In this document: positions 51,983-53,464 of the stretch, one piece after another
How positions within the stretch are numbered: position 1 is the stretch's first letter
How the letters are laid out: each line of letters opens with the position of its first letter
DNA from: Limnohabitans sp. Rim28
Lineage (GTDB): Bacteria > Pseudomonadota > Gammaproteobacteria > Burkholderiales > Burkholderiaceae_C
Direction of reading: 5' to 3'
Assembly: GCF_000293865.2 (NCBI RefSeq)
Contig: NZ_ALKN02000016.1
Location: forward strand, 1-53,464
Length of the DNA stretch: 53,464 nucleotides
Notes under the pieces: model-generated
Database searches by the model: none
What the model saw: only the letters and a program-made list of their open reading frames with translations
Told to the model about the DNA's origin: nothing
Program-made: the position numbers and the translations under genes

Positions 51983-53152
51983 TCACGCATCCCCGCCAAA
52001 CAAATCTCTAGTGTAGACCTTGTCCGCCACATCGGCCAGCGCATCGGTCTTGCGGTTGGCGATGATCACATCCGCTTCACGTTTGAAGGTATCGAGATCC
52101 TTGATCACCTTTGAGTTGTAGAACTCGTTGTCCTTCAAGGCCGGTTCATAGACGATGACTGGAATCCCCTTGGCTTTGATTCGCTTCATGATGCCTTGAA
52201 TGGAGGATGCGCGGAAATTGTCGGAGCCGGCCTTCATGATCAGGCGATAGACACCCACTACCTTCGGCCGCCTTGCAATGATTTCTTCGGCGATGAAGTC
52301 CTTGCGCGTGGTATTGGCCTCGACGATGGCGTGGATCAGGTTCTGCGGCACTTCGCGGTAGTTGGCCAGCAACTGCTTGGTGTCCTTGGGCAAGCAATAG
52401 CCGCCATAGCCGAAGCTGGGGTTGTTGTAGTGCGCCCCGATGCGCGGGTCCAGACACACGCCGTCAATGATCTGGCGGGTATCCAGCCCACGGCTGGCGG
52501 CATAGGTATCGAGTTCGTTGAAGAAAGCCACACGCATGGCGAGGTAGGTGTTGGCGAACAGCTTGATGGCCTCGGCCTCGGTACTGCTGGTGAAAAGAGT
52601 CGCGATGTCCTGCTTGACCGCGCCTTGCTTCAACAGATTGGCGAAGGTTTCGGCACGGGCGGACTGCTCTCCGACGACGATTCGGCTGGGATGCAGGTTG
52701 TCGTAGAGTGCCCGGCCTTCACGCAGAAATTCGGGCGAAAAGATCAGGTTCTGGGTGCCGAATGCTTCGCGTGTCCGTGCCGTGTAACCGACCGGAATGG
52801 TGGACTTAATCACCATCACCGCATTCGGGTTGATTTCCATGACATCGCGGATCACGGCCTCGATGGACTTCGTGTTGAAGTAATTGGTCTCGGGGTCGTA
52901 GTCGGTCGGGGTGGCGATGATAACGTAGTCGGCGCCGGCATAGGCGTCCTGCTTGTCCAGGGTGGCACGGAAGTTCAGGGGGCGGTTCTTGAGAAAATCT
53001 TCGATCTCGGCATCCTCGTTCGGGGATTCTTGGCGATTGAGCATTGCCACCTTTTCAGGAACGATGTCGAGGCACACCACTTCATTGTGCTGGGCGAGCA
53101 GCACGCCGTTGGAAAGGCCGACGTAACCGGTGCCGGCAATGGCGATTTTCAT
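51983..53152 (-). CDS. ugd: UDP-glucose 6-dehydrogenase
   Basis: Ugd oxidises UDP-glucose to UDP-glucuronate for capsule or exopolysaccharide. The 389-residue protein starts [20 protein letters not shown] (NAD fold) at ATG 53152. It also has [37 protein letters not shown] and the catalytic cysteine in [20 protein letters not shown]. Length and sequence style match E. coli Ugd. It follows the glycosyltransferase's upstream end by 57 bases on the same strand and probably shares its operon. Confidence 0.95.
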   Translation of the reverse strand: MKIAIAGTGYVGLSNGVLLAQHNEVVCLDIVPEKVAMLNRQESPNEDAEIEDFLKNRPLNFRATLDKQDAYAGADYVIIATPTDYDPETNYFNTKSIEAVIRDVMEINPNAVMVIKSTIPVGYTARTREAFGTQNLIFSPEFLREGRALYDNLHPSRIVVGEQSARAETFANLLKQGAVKQDIATLFTSSTEAEAIKLFANTYLAMRVAFFNELDTYAASRGLDTRQIIDGVCLDPRIGAHYNNPSFGYGGYCLPKDTKQLLANYREVPQNLIHAIVEANTTRKDFIAEEIIARRPKVVGVYRLIMKAGSDNFRASSIQGIMKRIKAKGIPVIVYEPALKDNEFYNSKVIKDLDTFKREADVIIANRKTDALADVADKVYTRDLFGGDA

Positions 53153-53171
53153 AAATTCATTCCATTTGATT

Positions 53172-53198
53172 AAGGAGCAAGGAGCAAGAGGCAAGGAT
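53172..53198. repeat. Short tandem heptamer repeat upstream of ugd
   Basis: AAGGAGC, AAGGAGC, AAGAGGC, AAGGATA: four degenerate seven-base units in a row, 20 bases before ugd on its upstream side. Such runs are prone to length change by slippage. On the ugd strand the sequence reads as GCTCCTT units. Confidence 0.6.
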
Positions 53199-53278
53199 AA
53201 GTTTCCTTATGACATGCCACTTGAACGTTGTTGCTGCCGCAAAAGTCGGCGCTGGCGGTATGGCACCCACACCCAAAT

Positions 53279-53335
53279 TTACCCCGTCCGCCCATACACA
53301 TCCTCAAACCGCACAATGTCATCCTCCGGTGTTTG
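53279..53335 (-). pseudogene. Remnant resembling the end of mannose-1-phosphate guanylyltransferase
   Basis: The minus-strand frame ending at TAA 53279-53281 reads QTPEDDIVRFEDVYGRTG. The part EDDIVRFEDVYGR matches the very conserved tail of ManC/AlgA-type enzymes. A TGA (53336-53338) directly precedes it and no other part of the gene follows in the window, so it appears to be a leftover fragment. Confidence 0.5.
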
Positions 53336-53356
53336 TCAACAAAGTTGTCCGCTTTT

Positions 53357-53464
53357 CTAAACGGCTATCGCCACTTTTTCTGGCGATCTCACATGCTCCC
53401 TTGGCGGGTTCAGCCACACCTCCTTGATGTGCTCCCAGTTGCGCGTATGCCTTGACTTCCATCG
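53357..53464 (-). CDS. Partial unrecognised frame entering from the right edge
   Basis: On the minus strand an open frame runs from the window end to TAG 53357-53359. It reads RWKSRHTRNWEHIKEVWLN and then PPREHVRSPEKVAIAV. I do not recognise the family, and with 35 residues it may be a chance frame or the end of a neighbouring gene. Confidence 0.25.
   Translation of the reverse strand, partial: RWKSRHTRNWEHIKEVWLNPPREHVRSPEKVAIAV

Overview
The window looks like a chromosomal segment of a betaproteobacterium of the order Burkholderiales, most likely a Comamonadaceae-type freshwater or soil bacterium. This is inferred from high GC codon use, the protein families present (PobA with an IclR-type PobR, an OsmC-YcaO fusion, a lone MnmC oxidoreductase half, the recC-recB-recD order) and the style of the intergenic regions. 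I could not run a database search, so the genus is not fixed. No rRNA, tRNA, insertion sequence, prophage or CRISPR array was seen.

Bases 1-10,950 are a flagellar locus. A truncated octapeptide-repeat protein enters from the left. A TPR gene, a short flagellin, a small cysteine protein and a displaced fliH follow. A sigma-54 activator then leads a fliE-F-G-I-J operon. Three excellent sigma-54 promoters precede the TPR gene, the flagellin and the activator. The TPR and flagellin promoters share a motif at the same distance downstream. fliH is missing from its usual place between fliG and fliI, and a likely remnant of flgM lies between fliH and the activator. The block from about 2,480 to 4,150 is distinctly AT-rich. 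A terminator at 10,927 closes the operon.

Bases 10,978-18,786 hold a five-gene branched-chain-type ABC transporter, a convergent IclR regulator and divergent pobA (4-hydroxybenzoate hydroxylase), with a near-perfect 21-bp palindrome between the last two, then a short CoA-transferase. Together they suggest uptake and use of aromatic or related carboxylic acids.

Bases 18,934-39,562 are mixed housekeeping and accessory genes: a secreted hydrolase, a DUF1003 membrane protein, a periplasmic cysteine-repeat protein, OsmC-YcaO, a BrnT-type toxin-antitoxin pair, the helicase hrpA (carrying two in-frame clusters of palindromic repeats), a VapBC-type pair, argA, dsbB, fpr, yggX, an MnmC-like oxidoreductase, an FMN glutamate-synthase-like protein, a second ABC binding protein, a PLP aminotransferase and a small secreted protein.

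Bases 39,574-48,886 are recC-recB-recD on the minus strand with overlapping genes. An acyl-CoA ligase follows. The right end (50,857-53,464) is the edge of a surface-polysaccharide region with a glycosyltransferase, UDP-glucose dehydrogenase and apparent gene remnants.
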